This document shows, one piece after another, positions 56,564 to 64,000 of a stretch of DNA of 64,000 nucleotides. The notes beneath the pieces were generated by a model, which did no database searches, was not told the DNA's origin, and saw nothing but the letters and a program-made list of their open reading frames with translations. The number at the start of each line of letters is the position of its first letter. Position 1 is the stretch's first letter. Source of the stretch: Methanobrevibacter ruminantium M1 (lineage in GTDB: Archaea > Methanobacteriota > Methanobacteria > Methanobacteriales > Methanobacteriaceae). Where the stretch lies: NCBI RefSeq assembly GCF_000024185.1, contig NC_013790.1, positions 2,293,001-2,357,000 on the forward strand, read 5' to 3'. The position numbers and the translations under genes were made by a program.

Positions 56564-56686
56564 CTAATTTCTCCAAAATAAATATAATCTTAATTAAAAT
56601 AATTTAAAGTTTATAGTTTAATAGTTTAATAATTAATAATTTAAAATAACTATAATAGTTTAACAAATCTCGCTAATGACAATAAT

Positions 56687-56935
56687 CTATTTATTAGCAG
56701 TAAAGCCATCAACTAACCTATAGGTAATAAAAGTACCTGCGGTTTGACTTTCACGAGTAATTTTTAAAACGTCCCCTTCTTTAGCTCCAATGGCCTTAGA
56801 TACAGGATCATCTATTTTAATTTTTGGAAGTTGACTAACATCATAATCTAATTTACTAAAAATCTTTTTAATTTCAGATTTTGTTAAAATTTCATGCTTT
56901 GGAACAGCATTATGTTCTAAAATATCAAATTTCAA
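56687..56935 (-). CDS. rpoH: DNA-directed RNA polymerase subunit H
   Basis: 82-aa RpoH, the archaeal homologue of the C-terminal part of eukaryotic RPB5. It reads LEHNAVPKHEILTKSEIKKI, then KIKIDDPVSKAIGAKEGDVL and ITRESQTAGTFITYRLV. A longer frame starts at 56980, but TTG at 56935 follows TGGAGGAATATT and gives the family N terminus MKFDILEHN, so I choose it. First gene of the polymerase operon, as usual. Confidence 0.93.
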   Translation of the reverse strand: MKFDILEHNAVPKHEILTKSEIKKIFSKLDYDVSQLPKIKIDDPVSKAIGAKEGDVLKITRESQTAGTFITYRLVDGFTANK

Positions 56936-57519
56936 AATATTCCTCCAGTAAATAAATTTTAATTCAATATTAATTTTCAATTGAGTTAAATAAACTAAAA
57001 TAATAATATATTTATTTCCATAATTTTAAATTTGCAAATTTCATTATTTTTACCACTTTTATCATCCTAGGAACTTCATAAAACCAATCATTGGGGATTA
57101 AAGTGAATTAGAATTCTTACATAGCCCTATCTACAATCATTAAAATCTAAAAAAATAGATAGAGTTGTCTATGGAATAATAACTATCTAAAGATCCCCCT
57201 TTAAAATAATAATTCTTCAAAGATTAATTCTCCTTTAAAAGAAATTTTTCCTTAAAATAAAAAAATTCTTAGTTTAAATTAAAATTCTCCTTAAATTAAA
57301 GATTTATGAATAAATTCTAGTAGAACCCTTGTTCTATTTTAACGCAATACACAAAATTATTAAAATACGATTTAAATAGTGTATAAATTCAAAGATATAA
57401 AATCCAAAGATAAAATTTATAGAAAATAAACTATGCAGAATGAAAAAAAATTAAAATCAATAAAATAGTTTATAAAAATATCTAAATCTTAGTTTAATAA
57501 ATAAATAAAAAAATCAGAG
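56936..57519. other. Spacer between tRNA-Lys and rpoH
   Basis: 584 bp. It holds the rpoH promoter region (57000-57020 has TATA-like strings on the minus strand). A loose stem ctatcta/tagatag (about 57124 and 57160) is visible. No gene seen. Confidence 0.5.
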
Positions 57520-57594
<75 letters not shown>

Positions 57595-57645
57595 GATTAA
57601 ACAAATGAAAATTTATATGGCTATCAACTTAACATAAAAGTTAAG

Positions 57646-57717
57646 CGCCCTGGCCGGGATTTGAACCCGAGTCGCGGGCTCGACAGGCCCACATGATAGC
57701 CCCTACACCACCAGGGC
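57646..57717 (-). tRNA. tRNA-Asp (anticodon GTC)
   Basis: Acceptor GCCCTGG/CCAGGGC, anticodon loop CTGTCGA between GGGC and GCCC (anticodon GTC), T arm CTCGGGTTCAAATCCCG. No intron. It is the first gene of the Asp-Lys pair, with a TATA-like site about 50-60 bp upstream. Confidence 0.95.
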
Positions 57718-57764
57718 AAAACTTATGAGAGTAAATTATACTCATTAAAATAATATGATTATTA

Positions 57765-57780
57765 TTATATATAAATGTTT
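57765..57780 (-). promoter_or_regulatory. TATA box region of tRNA-Asp/tRNA-Lys
   Basis: Minus strand AAACATTTATATATAA, the same AAACATTTATATA string as found before tRNA-Pro. Agreement between the two sites is good evidence for a BRE/TATA promoter. Confidence 0.65.
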
Positions 57781-57910
57781 GTATTCTTCGAGACTCTTAA
57801 GAGAAAAAATAAAAATATTAAAAAAAGATCTTGATAAAAATCAGTCCAATCTTATTTAAATAAATAATTTTTCTCAAAAATCGAAAAATAAAGAATATAT
57901 AATAATAAAA

Positions 57911-57984
57911 TCCCGACTGCCGGACTTGAACCAGCAACATTTGGATCTACAGTCCAACGCTCTGCCAAATTGAGCTAAGTCGGG
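57911..57984 (-). tRNA. tRNA-Tyr (anticodon GTA)
   Basis: Acceptor CCCGACT/AGTCGGG with the archaeal C1-G72 pair, anticodon stem TTGGA/TCCAA with loop CTGTAGA (anticodon GTA), T arm GCTGGTTCAAGTCCGGC, discriminator A. No intron. 12 bp after tRNA-Pro, so cotranscribed. Confidence 0.95.
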
Positions 57985-57996
57985 ATAGATACAAAG

Positions 57997-58073
<77 letters not shown>

Positions 58074-58097
58074 TATACTAATATATTGTAAACAACT

Positions 58098-58113
58098 AGT
58101 ATATAAATGTTTG
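58098..58113 (-). promoter_or_regulatory. TATA box region of tRNA-Pro/tRNA-Tyr
   Basis: Minus strand CAAACATTTATATACT about 27-42 bp upstream of tRNA-Pro. Spacing to the mature 5' end fits an archaeal promoter, and the string matches that before tRNA-Asp. Confidence 0.7.
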
Positions 58114-58180
58114 CTTACTTTAGACTTAAAATAAAAATTTCTTTAAAAATCACTTATTTTAAGTTATAATAGAATATAAA

Positions 58181-58254
<74 letters not shown>

Positions 58255-58523
58255 AAAATAATTATAAAATGATTATGAAATTATTAAAAAATAATTATTA
58301 ATAATCATAAAAATTATTCTAAAAAAGAATATTAAACTCTCAAATATTAGCATCTGCAAAAATATTCAAGAAAAATGTTCAACAATATTAATTTATTAAA
58401 TACTAGCATATAAAGTTTACTATAAAAATAAATTATAATGAATAATCATGACAAATTAAGAAAACTATATATGCATTGAAAAGAAAAAATAAAAAGTGAA
58501 AAAATTTTTAAAAAAGGTAAACT

Positions 58524-59438
58524 ATGACTAACGAAATCATTAAAGAAAATACAGAAAAGATTGAAGAAATCTTAAACGGTATCGAAGAAGCAATGGAAAA
58601 CGTTAAGGCAAAAAGCCCACTTACCCACTGTATCACAAATTTTGTGACTATAAATGATTGTGCCAATGCGGCATTGGCAATTGGCGGATCACCTATCATG
58701 ACAAATGACAGTCAGGAAGTTGCTGAAATTGGAAATATAGCAAGCGCTATTGTAATAAACATTGGACAAGTCAGCCAACTTCAGATCAATTCAATCAAAA
58801 AAAGCTGCGAACATGCAAATAAAACAAATACCCCTATTGTCTTTGACCCTGTAGGAGCTGGAGTAAGCAATATCAGAAATACCATCACAAAGGAAATGGT
58901 AGAGTTCTATGAACTTACAGCAATCAGAGGAAACATGTCTGAAATCAAGGCAATAGTTAATCTTATTGACCTTGAAATTAAAGACAATGAAAAGAAAGAC
59001 TCTGCTGGAAAAGGTGTTGATGTAGCAGAAAGCGATATAATTACAAGAGACAACCTTTACACAAACGGACTGATTGTAAGAGAACTTGCAAAGGAACTGG
59101 AAACAGTTGTTATGGCAAGCGGACCAATCGACATCATCTCAGATGGAGAATATACCTTCGCACTTGAAAACGGAGATGCAATGATGCCTCTTATTACAGG
59201 CAGCGGATGTATGTTAAGCACAATCATTGGAACATATATAGGTGCAAATGAGCCATTGATTGGAGCAATAACAGCAAGCGCTTTAATGGCAATTGCAGGA
59301 GAAAACGCCGCAGAAGCAGTCAAAAAAGACAATTTAGGTCCAGGAAGCTTTAGAAATTTCTTGATTGATAACTTATACAAAGTAACAGCAGATGACATTT
59401 CTAAAAGAGCTAATTTGTTTGAAATCGATTTAAACTAA
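58524..59438 (+). CDS. thiM: Hydroxyethylthiazole kinase
   Basis: 304-aa ThiM, which phosphorylates hydroxyethylthiazole in thiamine salvage. Family marks are SPLTHCITNFVTINDCANAA near the N terminus, VFDPVGAGVSNIRN, and the active-site loop PLITGSGCMLSTIIG with its Cys. It is longer than the usual 260-270 aa: an extra N-terminal helix of about 30 residues and a charged insert (KDNEKKDSAGKGVDVAE) after residue 150. AAAAGGTAAACT precedes the ATG. thiE follows after 35 bp. I find no TPP riboswitch signature upstream. Confidence 0.95.
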   Translation: MTNEIIKENTEKIEEILNGIEEAMENVKAKSPLTHCITNFVTINDCANAALAIGGSPIMTNDSQEVAEIGNIASAIVINIGQVSQLQINSIKKSCEHANKTNTPIVFDPVGAGVSNIRNTITKEMVEFYELTAIRGNMSEIKAIVNLIDLEIKDNEKKDSAGKGVDVAESDIITRDNLYTNGLIVRELAKELETVVMASGPIDIISDGEYTFALENGDAMMPLITGSGCMLSTIIGTYIGANEPLIGAITASALMAIAGENAAEAVKKDNLGPGSFRNFLIDNLYKVTADDISKRANLFEIDLN

Positions 59439-59473
59439 TTAAAATGTTTAAAGCAATGAAAAAAGAGGATAAA

Positions 59474-60103
59474 ATGAACAAAAGCAGTATTGATTATTCA
59501 GTTTATTTAGTTACAGACCACAGAGGTAAAACCGATGAGGAAATACTAAATATAATTGAACAAGCAATAAAAGGAGGAACAAGTGTTGTCCAAATTCGTG
59601 AAAAGACTGCCTCCACTAAAGATTTCTACAATCTAGCACTGAAGGCAAAGGAAATAACAGAAAAATACAATGTTCCTTTAATAGTCAACGACAGAATCGA
59701 CATAGCCCTTGCAGTTAAAAGCGATGGCGTTCATATAGGACAAGACGACATGCCTGCAAAGGTAGCAAGAGAAATAATTGGAGAAGAGATGATTTTAGGT
59801 GTTTCAGCTTCTACAGTAGAAGAAGCAATGAAAGCAGAATCTGATGGGGCTGATTATATTGGCTCTGGAGCAGTTTTCCCAACTGCAACAAAAGATGATG
59901 CTGATTCCGTTTCAAAAGAAGAATTAAAAGAGATTGTTAATTCAACCAGCATACCTGTAGTTGCAATAGGCGGAATAACAATAGAAAATGCAGAATCATT
60001 AAAGGACGCTGAAATAGATGGATTTTCTGTAGTCAGTGCAATAATGAATGCAGATGACCCTAAAAAAGCATCTGAAATACTAAAAGAGATTTATAATAGA
60101 TAA
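59474..60103 (+). CDS. thiE: Thiamine-phosphate synthase
   Basis: 209-aa TIM-barrel enzyme that joins HMP-PP and hydroxyethylthiazole phosphate to give thiamine phosphate. Key segments are SVVQIREKTASTKDFYNL, VPLIVNDRIDIALAVKSDG and HIGQDDMPAKVAR, with IPVVAIGGITIENA near the end. The frame opens at 59444, but GAGGATAAA lies just before the ATG at 59474, so I use that. It follows thiM in the same operon and probably uses the thiazole phosphate made by ThiM. Confidence 0.95.
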   Translation: MNKSSIDYSVYLVTDHRGKTDEEILNIIEQAIKGGTSVVQIREKTASTKDFYNLALKAKEITEKYNVPLIVNDRIDIALAVKSDGVHIGQDDMPAKVAREIIGEEMILGVSASTVEEAMKAESDGADYIGSGAVFPTATKDDADSVSKEELKEIVNSTSIPVVAIGGITIENAESLKDAEIDGFSVVSAIMNADDPKKASEILKEIYNR

Positions 60104-60125
60104 ATCTCTTATTTTTTTTTATTAA
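60104..60125 (+). terminator. T-run terminator of thiM-thiE
   Basis: tctcttattttttttatt immediately after the thiE stop, an eight-T run. Confidence 0.6.
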
Positions 60126-60388
60126 AAATTTAATTAGTTCGGATAGATAGAAACTTTTTTTAATTTAATAATTGTGGCTTAAAATATGAAAATAATAATA
60201 AACATCTATTAAAAGAATAAATAAGCAGTGATTAAAAAGTTATTAAATAATAAGTAAAAATTAGATAATAAATAACTAAGAAACAACTAGAAAATAAGTA
60301 AAGAATAAGTAAGTAATAAATAAAATATTAATAAATAATAAGTAAAAAATAAGTAAAAACTAATTAAAAAAAGAAAAAATAAGCAGAA

Positions 60389-61621
60389 TTATTCTTTATT
60401 ATTAAATAACTCTGCAGAAGCTTCTAAAGCTTGAACAGCAGCTAACGGCTTACCTGCTAACATATTAATAGAAGCACCTCCACCACTACTAATATGATCC
60501 ATCTTATCGCCATAGCCTAAATTAACACAAGCTGCTGCAATATGTCCTCCACCAATTATTGAAAATCCTTCGGAAGATGCTATTGCATTAATAATATCCT
60601 CTGTACCGATTGCAAACTTAGGATCTTCAAATACACCAGCAGGACCATTTGCAAATATTGTTTTAGCTTCTCTAATAATCTTAGAATATTCAATCAATGA
60701 TTGTCTGCCAATATCAAAAATAGAAGCGTCTGGAATGTTTTCAATGGTTACATCAGCCCTATCTCCTAAAACGCTAACTGCAACGTCTTGAGGATAAATG
60801 ATCTTGCCTGGGAACCTTTTAATAAGATCCCTGCACTTATCAACCATATCCAAGTATCCTCTAGCCTCAATGAAGTTTTCATTAGTGGATTTGATGTCAT
60901 AGCCTGCTGCCCAAATAAATATGTTTGCAACAAGCCCTGAAACAAGAACATAATCTGCAGTGCCGTTTTCCAATACATTCTCTGTAACCATAATGGAATC
61001 GTCAGCTTTCATTCCCCCCAATGCAAAGACACAAGGGTGCTGCACATTCTCTAAAGCATTTCCAATTACAGTTAGCTCCTTCTCCATGACTCTGCCTGCC
61101 GCAGAAGGAACTACAGTTGTAAACCCAACCAAAGAGGTTTGAGACCTATGGGCCGCTGCAAATGCATCGTTTATGAAATAATCAATCAAAGGACTTAAGG
61201 ACTTGACAAGAACAGATGTGGCTTCCTCCTCTGGAGAACGCTTCAATTGCTCTTCAGAATAGAATCTTACATTTTCCAAAAGCAATATCTGTCCAGGCTC
61301 CAAAGCCAAGATAGCTTCTTTTGCAGTGGATGAGAAGATAGAATCCACATATTTTACATCCATTCCCACCGCTTTGGATAAAACTTCAGCATGTTGCTTG
61401 AATGTAGTAAAGTCATTTTTACCTGGACGACTTTGATGAGCCAATAGAACTGTTTTAGCCCCTTTCAAGGATAATTCCTTAATGGTCTCAGCATGGATCT
61501 TCATACGAGTGTCATCTAAAATAATCCCAGAATTAGGGTCTACAGGAGAATTAATGTCAATTCTCATTAGGACAGTCTTTCCATTTACATCAAAATCATC
61601 AATAGTATTGAACTTAGCCAT
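60389..61621 (-). CDS. pgk: Phosphoglycerate kinase
   Basis: 410-aa Pgk, converting 3-phosphoglycerate and 1,3-bisphosphoglycerate in gluconeogenesis. The substrate-binding N-terminal half has VLMRIDINSPVDPNSG (a DINSPVD form of the usual DFNVP), LLAHQSRPGKND, LLENVRFYSEEQLKRSPEE and INDAFAAAHRSQTSLVGF; the ATP half ends with SIIGGGHIAAACVNLGYGDK and HISSGGGASINMLAGKPLAA. AGAGTGAAACT precedes the ATG. tpiA is 108 bp upstream on the same strand, a known archaeal pair. Confidence 0.97.
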   Translation of the reverse strand: MAKFNTIDDFDVNGKTVLMRIDINSPVDPNSGIILDDTRMKIHAETIKELSLKGAKTVLLAHQSRPGKNDFTTFKQHAEVLSKAVGMDVKYVDSIFSSTAKEAILALEPGQILLLENVRFYSEEQLKRSPEEEATSVLVKSLSPLIDYFINDAFAAAHRSQTSLVGFTTVVPSAAGRVMEKELTVIGNALENVQHPCVFALGGMKADDSIMVTENVLENGTADYVLVSGLVANIFIWAAGYDIKSTNENFIEARGYLDMVDKCRDLIKRFPGKIIYPQDVAVSVLGDRADVTIENIPDASIFDIGRQSLIEYSKIIREAKTIFANGPAGVFEDPKFAIGTEDIINAIASSEGFSIIGGGHIAAACVNLGYGDKMDHISSGGGASINMLAGKPLAAVQALEASAELFNNKE

Positions 61622-61729
61622 AGTTTCACTCTATAATAATTTTAACACAATTAAATCATTAGCACTTATAATCCGTGCAAAAAAATTGTTCAACTTTATA
61701 ATATTTTAAGCATAAAATAGCGTAAAAAC

Positions 61730-62404
61730 CTAAATCTTACTTACCAAATCCAATAAGGCATCTTTAGGATTTTCCGCTTTTATAATTCCAGAAGCCAATA
61801 GCACACCTTCAGCACCTAAATCAATAGCTGCAGCCATATCCTCACCAGTGGAGATTCCAGCACCGCATAAGACCTGAACATCCTTATTAATAGCCTTTAC
61901 TTTAGATACGCTTCCTTCTACAACTTCAGGGTCTGCCTTAGAAACAGGTATTCCAGTTCCAATAAGTTCAGGTGGCTCTACAGCAACAAAATCTGGAGCA
62001 AGAGTTGCAGCTGCCATACTTGTTTCAATATTGTTTGTGCAAACACATGAGATTAAATCAGCTCCCTTTGTTTTTTGAACGACCTCTGCAATATCTGCAA
62101 GAGTCATTCTGCATTCAGAGTGATTCAATAAGGTTCCGTCAACACCATTTGCCACAAAGCTTTCGAATAAGTTGCTTCCAGTATGGCCTCCAGGGGAAAC
62201 TGCATCAATATGTTGAGCTAAAACAGGAATGCTTGTTTCCTCTTTAATCCTATAGATATCAATGGCCTGTGGTACAGCAACCATAGTAATTCCAGATTCT
62301 TCTCCAGCGCTTTCTAAAGCATTTGCCAAATCCAATGCCTTTTGACCGCTGGATTCCAAATAAGTTTTAAAATTTAATATAACAACAGGTGTCTTAAGAC
62401 TCAA
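61730..62404 (-). CDS. tpiA: Triosephosphate isomerase (archaeal type)
   Basis: 224-aa archaeal TIM, shorter than the bacterial 250 aa as usual. The catalytic Lys is in VILNFKTYLES, the His in LLNHSECRMTLAD, the Glu in FVAVEPPELIGTG, and the phosphate loop is CGAGISTGEDMAAA. It starts with TTG at 62404, where AAGGAGGATTTGAT gives an excellent ribosome site; no in-frame ATG fits. First gene of the tpiA-pgk pair for gluconeogenesis. Confidence 0.96.
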   Translation of the reverse strand: MSLKTPVVILNFKTYLESSGQKALDLANALESAGEESGITMVAVPQAIDIYRIKEETSIPVLAQHIDAVSPGGHTGSNLFESFVANGVDGTLLNHSECRMTLADIAEVVQKTKGADLISCVCTNNIETSMAAATLAPDFVAVEPPELIGTGIPVSKADPEVVEGSVSKVKAINKDVQVLCGAGISTGEDMAAAIDLGAEGVLLASGIIKAENPKDALLDLVSKI

Positions 62405-62629
62405 ATCAAATCCTCCTTAAAATTATAAAATATCAGTAGATAATTCTTTTTTTATGATAAATAATAAATAGAATAATTATAAAAATTATTACTATATTAA
62501 TAAAATATATATTCTTAATTATATTTAAATTATTTTAAATTTTAAAAATCTAAATTTAAAGAAATAAAAATATTAAATTATTTTAATTATTTTAAATTAT
62601 TTTTCTAACAAAACTTTAAAAGGATTATC

Positions 62630-63544
62630 ATGACATTTACTAAAGAAGAACAAGCAAAACTAGAATACAGTGGATACAGATTCGTCGGTGAGCACGGGCA
62701 TGCTGCGGCTAAAACCTGTCATTGGACTAGAAAAAGCATAAAAAATGAAGGAGTGTGCTATAAGGAACAATTCTATGGAGTAAAATCACATAGATGCCTT
62801 CAAATGTCTCCTGCCGTACCATTCTGCCACCAAAAATGTTCCTTCTGTTGGAGAGACCTATCCCAAACCCGTACAGAATGGGAAGGAGAATATGATGATC
62901 CTAAAACAATCATAGAAGGTGCAATTAAGGCACAGAACAATCTCTTATGTGGTTTTGGAGGAAACAAGAAAGCAGATAGGAAAAAGCTTGAAGAAAGCAA
63001 AAGGCCTACAAATGCAGCAATCTCACTTGCAGGAGAGCCTACGCTATACCCTGAAATAGACGAACTTATAGGAGAGTTCCACAGACAGGACTTTACCACT
63101 TTCCTTGTAAGCAATGGAATGTACTGGGAAAAGTTGGGAAGCCTTGAAAACGAACCTACACAGCTATATGTTTCATTGGACGCACCTAATGAGAAAGTCT
63201 ATAATGAGCTTTGCAACCCTCAAATAGATGATGGTTGGGGCAAACTAAACAAAACACTAGAACTGATGCCTAGCTTTAAGAACAATACAGCAATTAGAAT
63301 CACCTCAGTCAAGGGCAAAAACATGTTCAATACCGATGAATATGCCGAACTCATCAATAAGGCAGACCCTACCTATGTTGAAGTAAAGGCTTATATGTTT
63401 GTAGGGTCTTCCAGAAAACGATTAAGTATGGACAATATGCCTAGATTCCATGAGGTCAATGATTTTGCTAAAGAGATAGCTGATAAGACAGGTAGGGAAT
63501 TAACCAAATATTCTGAAGCCAGCAGAGTTGTTTTATTGGAATAA
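62630..63544 (+). CDS. taw1: 4-demethylwyosine synthase (Taw1, radical SAM)
   Basis: 304-aa archaeal TYW1, which builds the tricyclic ring of wyosine on tRNA-Phe G37 from N1-methylguanosine and pyruvate. The radical SAM cluster is FCHQKCSFCW (Cys 66, 70, 73), and the second cluster uses Cys 30, 43 and 56, the same spacing as in the structurally known Methanocaldococcus enzyme. SLAGEPTLYPEIDEL follows. The usual long flavodoxin part of eukaryotes is absent, as in archaea. AAAGGATTATC precedes the ATG. Single gene. Confidence 0.95.
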   Translation: MTFTKEEQAKLEYSGYRFVGEHGHAAAKTCHWTRKSIKNEGVCYKEQFYGVKSHRCLQMSPAVPFCHQKCSFCWRDLSQTRTEWEGEYDDPKTIIEGAIKAQNNLLCGFGGNKKADRKKLEESKRPTNAAISLAGEPTLYPEIDELIGEFHRQDFTTFLVSNGMYWEKLGSLENEPTQLYVSLDAPNEKVYNELCNPQIDDGWGKLNKTLELMPSFKNNTAIRITSVKGKNMFNTDEYAELINKADPTYVEVKAYMFVGSSRKRLSMDNMPRFHEVNDFAKEIADKTGRELTKYSEASRVVLLE

Positions 63545-63631
63545 ATTGTCTTTAATAATGTAAAAATAGTAAGAATAGAAAATTAATAAAAAAATAGCAT
63601 TTAAAGGCTTAAAAAAAGAAAAATAAAGAAG

Positions 63632-64000
63632 CTATTTGCCAGCTTCTTTTGCTTTTATCTCATTGCACATTTCAACTGCCTTTTTAGCAGCTTCTTCCAA
63701 TGAGATCTCATAAGGAATGCCTGCCTCATCAAAGAGTCTTTGACCTTCCTCTTCATTAGTACCAGTAAGTCTGATTACAATATTTACATCCCACTTATTA
63801 GCTTCCAATGCTGCAATTACGCCTCTTGCAACATCATCTGCTCTAGTAATACCTCCTAAAACATTTAAGAACACTACTTTTACAGGAGGATAGTTTAAAA
63901 CCAAACTTAAAGCCTTATTGATAGTCTCTTCAGATGCTCCACCACCGATATCCAAGAAAGTTGCTGGCTTTCCTCCGAATAAGGTAACCATATCCATACC
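63632..64000 (-). CDS. sucC: Succinyl-CoA synthetase beta subunit (partial, runs off the right edge)
   Basis: Only the C-terminal 122 or so residues are present; the start is beyond base 64000. The conserved ligase segment GGKPATFLDIGGGASEETIN and VVFLNVLGGITRADDVARGV, then VIRLTGTNEEEGQRLFDEAG, identify the beta subunit of ADP-forming succinyl-CoA synthetase (or the related acyl-CoA synthetases). In Methanobrevibacter-type methanogens it serves an incomplete reductive citric acid cycle. No partner gene is in the window. Confidence 0.92.
   Translation of the reverse strand, partial: GMDMVTLFGGKPATFLDIGGGASEETINKALSLVLNYPPVKVVFLNVLGGITRADDVARGVIAALEANKWDVNIVIRLTGTNEEEGQRLFDEAGIPYEISLEEAAKKAVEMCNEIKAKEAGK

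Noticed and set aside
58255-58523. TPP riboswitch before thiM
   Set aside because: I find no CUGAGA-type core or matching stems in the short AT-rich leader.

Overview
The window is about 64 kb of a low-GC chromosome from a hydrogenotrophic methanogen, most likely Methanobrevibacter. The evidence is methanogenesis marker proteins (Mmp2, 3, 5, 6), split archaeal RNA polymerase subunits (B''/B' and A'/A''), EF-1alpha and EF-2, archaeal Nob1, Taw1 and TpiA, a pseudomurein-binding-type surface protein, and very AT-rich spacers. No species is claimed.

Layout. 1-7023: Mmp3-Mmp6-Mmp5, a polar amino acid ABC transporter with a terminator hairpin after the binding-protein gene, and Mmp2. 7276-9377: a DUF2117 gene with a long acidic repeat tail, broken by two apparent single-base insertions. 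9635-18785: Nob1, MoaB, PyrE, a PRC-barrel protein, a sodium:solute symporter with a 37-aa partner, a PaaK-type acyl-CoA ligase with an ACT protein, and a dicarboxylate/amino acid symporter. 18956-23319: CarA-CarB. 23727-29991: small unknown genes, a membrane-anchored pseudomurein-binding-like protein, a J-domain-like coiled-coil protein, RimI and a UPF0146 protein. 30297-33310: a Ca2+-type P-ATPase and a 40-aa single-span membrane protein.

34042-58254 is the information-processing block, nearly all on the minus strand. Transcription order is tRNA genes (Thr, Pro, Tyr, Asp, Lys), rpoH, rpoB2, rpoB1, rpoA1, rpoA2, [insert], rpl30e, nusA, [1.17-kb spacer], rpsL, rpsG, fusA, tuf, rpsJ, tRNA-Ser. 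The normally tight order is split twice. A 6.5-kb insert between rpoA2 and rpl30e holds a gene remnant, a TPR/coiled-coil protein, an Hsp70 and a convergent HEPN-like protein with two degenerate GIY-YIG-like modules. The nusA-rpsL spacer holds a strongly base-paired candidate RNA. 58524-64000: ThiM-ThiE, Pgk, TpiA, Taw1 and the end of SucC.

Most promising unknowns: the HEPN plus inactivated GIY-YIG protein and its Hsp70/TPR neighbours; the structured element upstream of rpsL; the micropeptide beside the P-type ATPase; the J-domain-like protein beside a surface protein; and repeat growth in rpoA2. Three single-base insertions (two in the DUF2117 gene, one in a signal peptide) may be assembly errors or real decay. 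Non-ATG starts with good Shine-Dalgarno sites are frequent (rpoH, rpoA1, fusA, nusA, tpiA, hsp70, TPR gene, P-ATPase), so several starts are placed by Shine-Dalgarno position rather than by the longest ORF.
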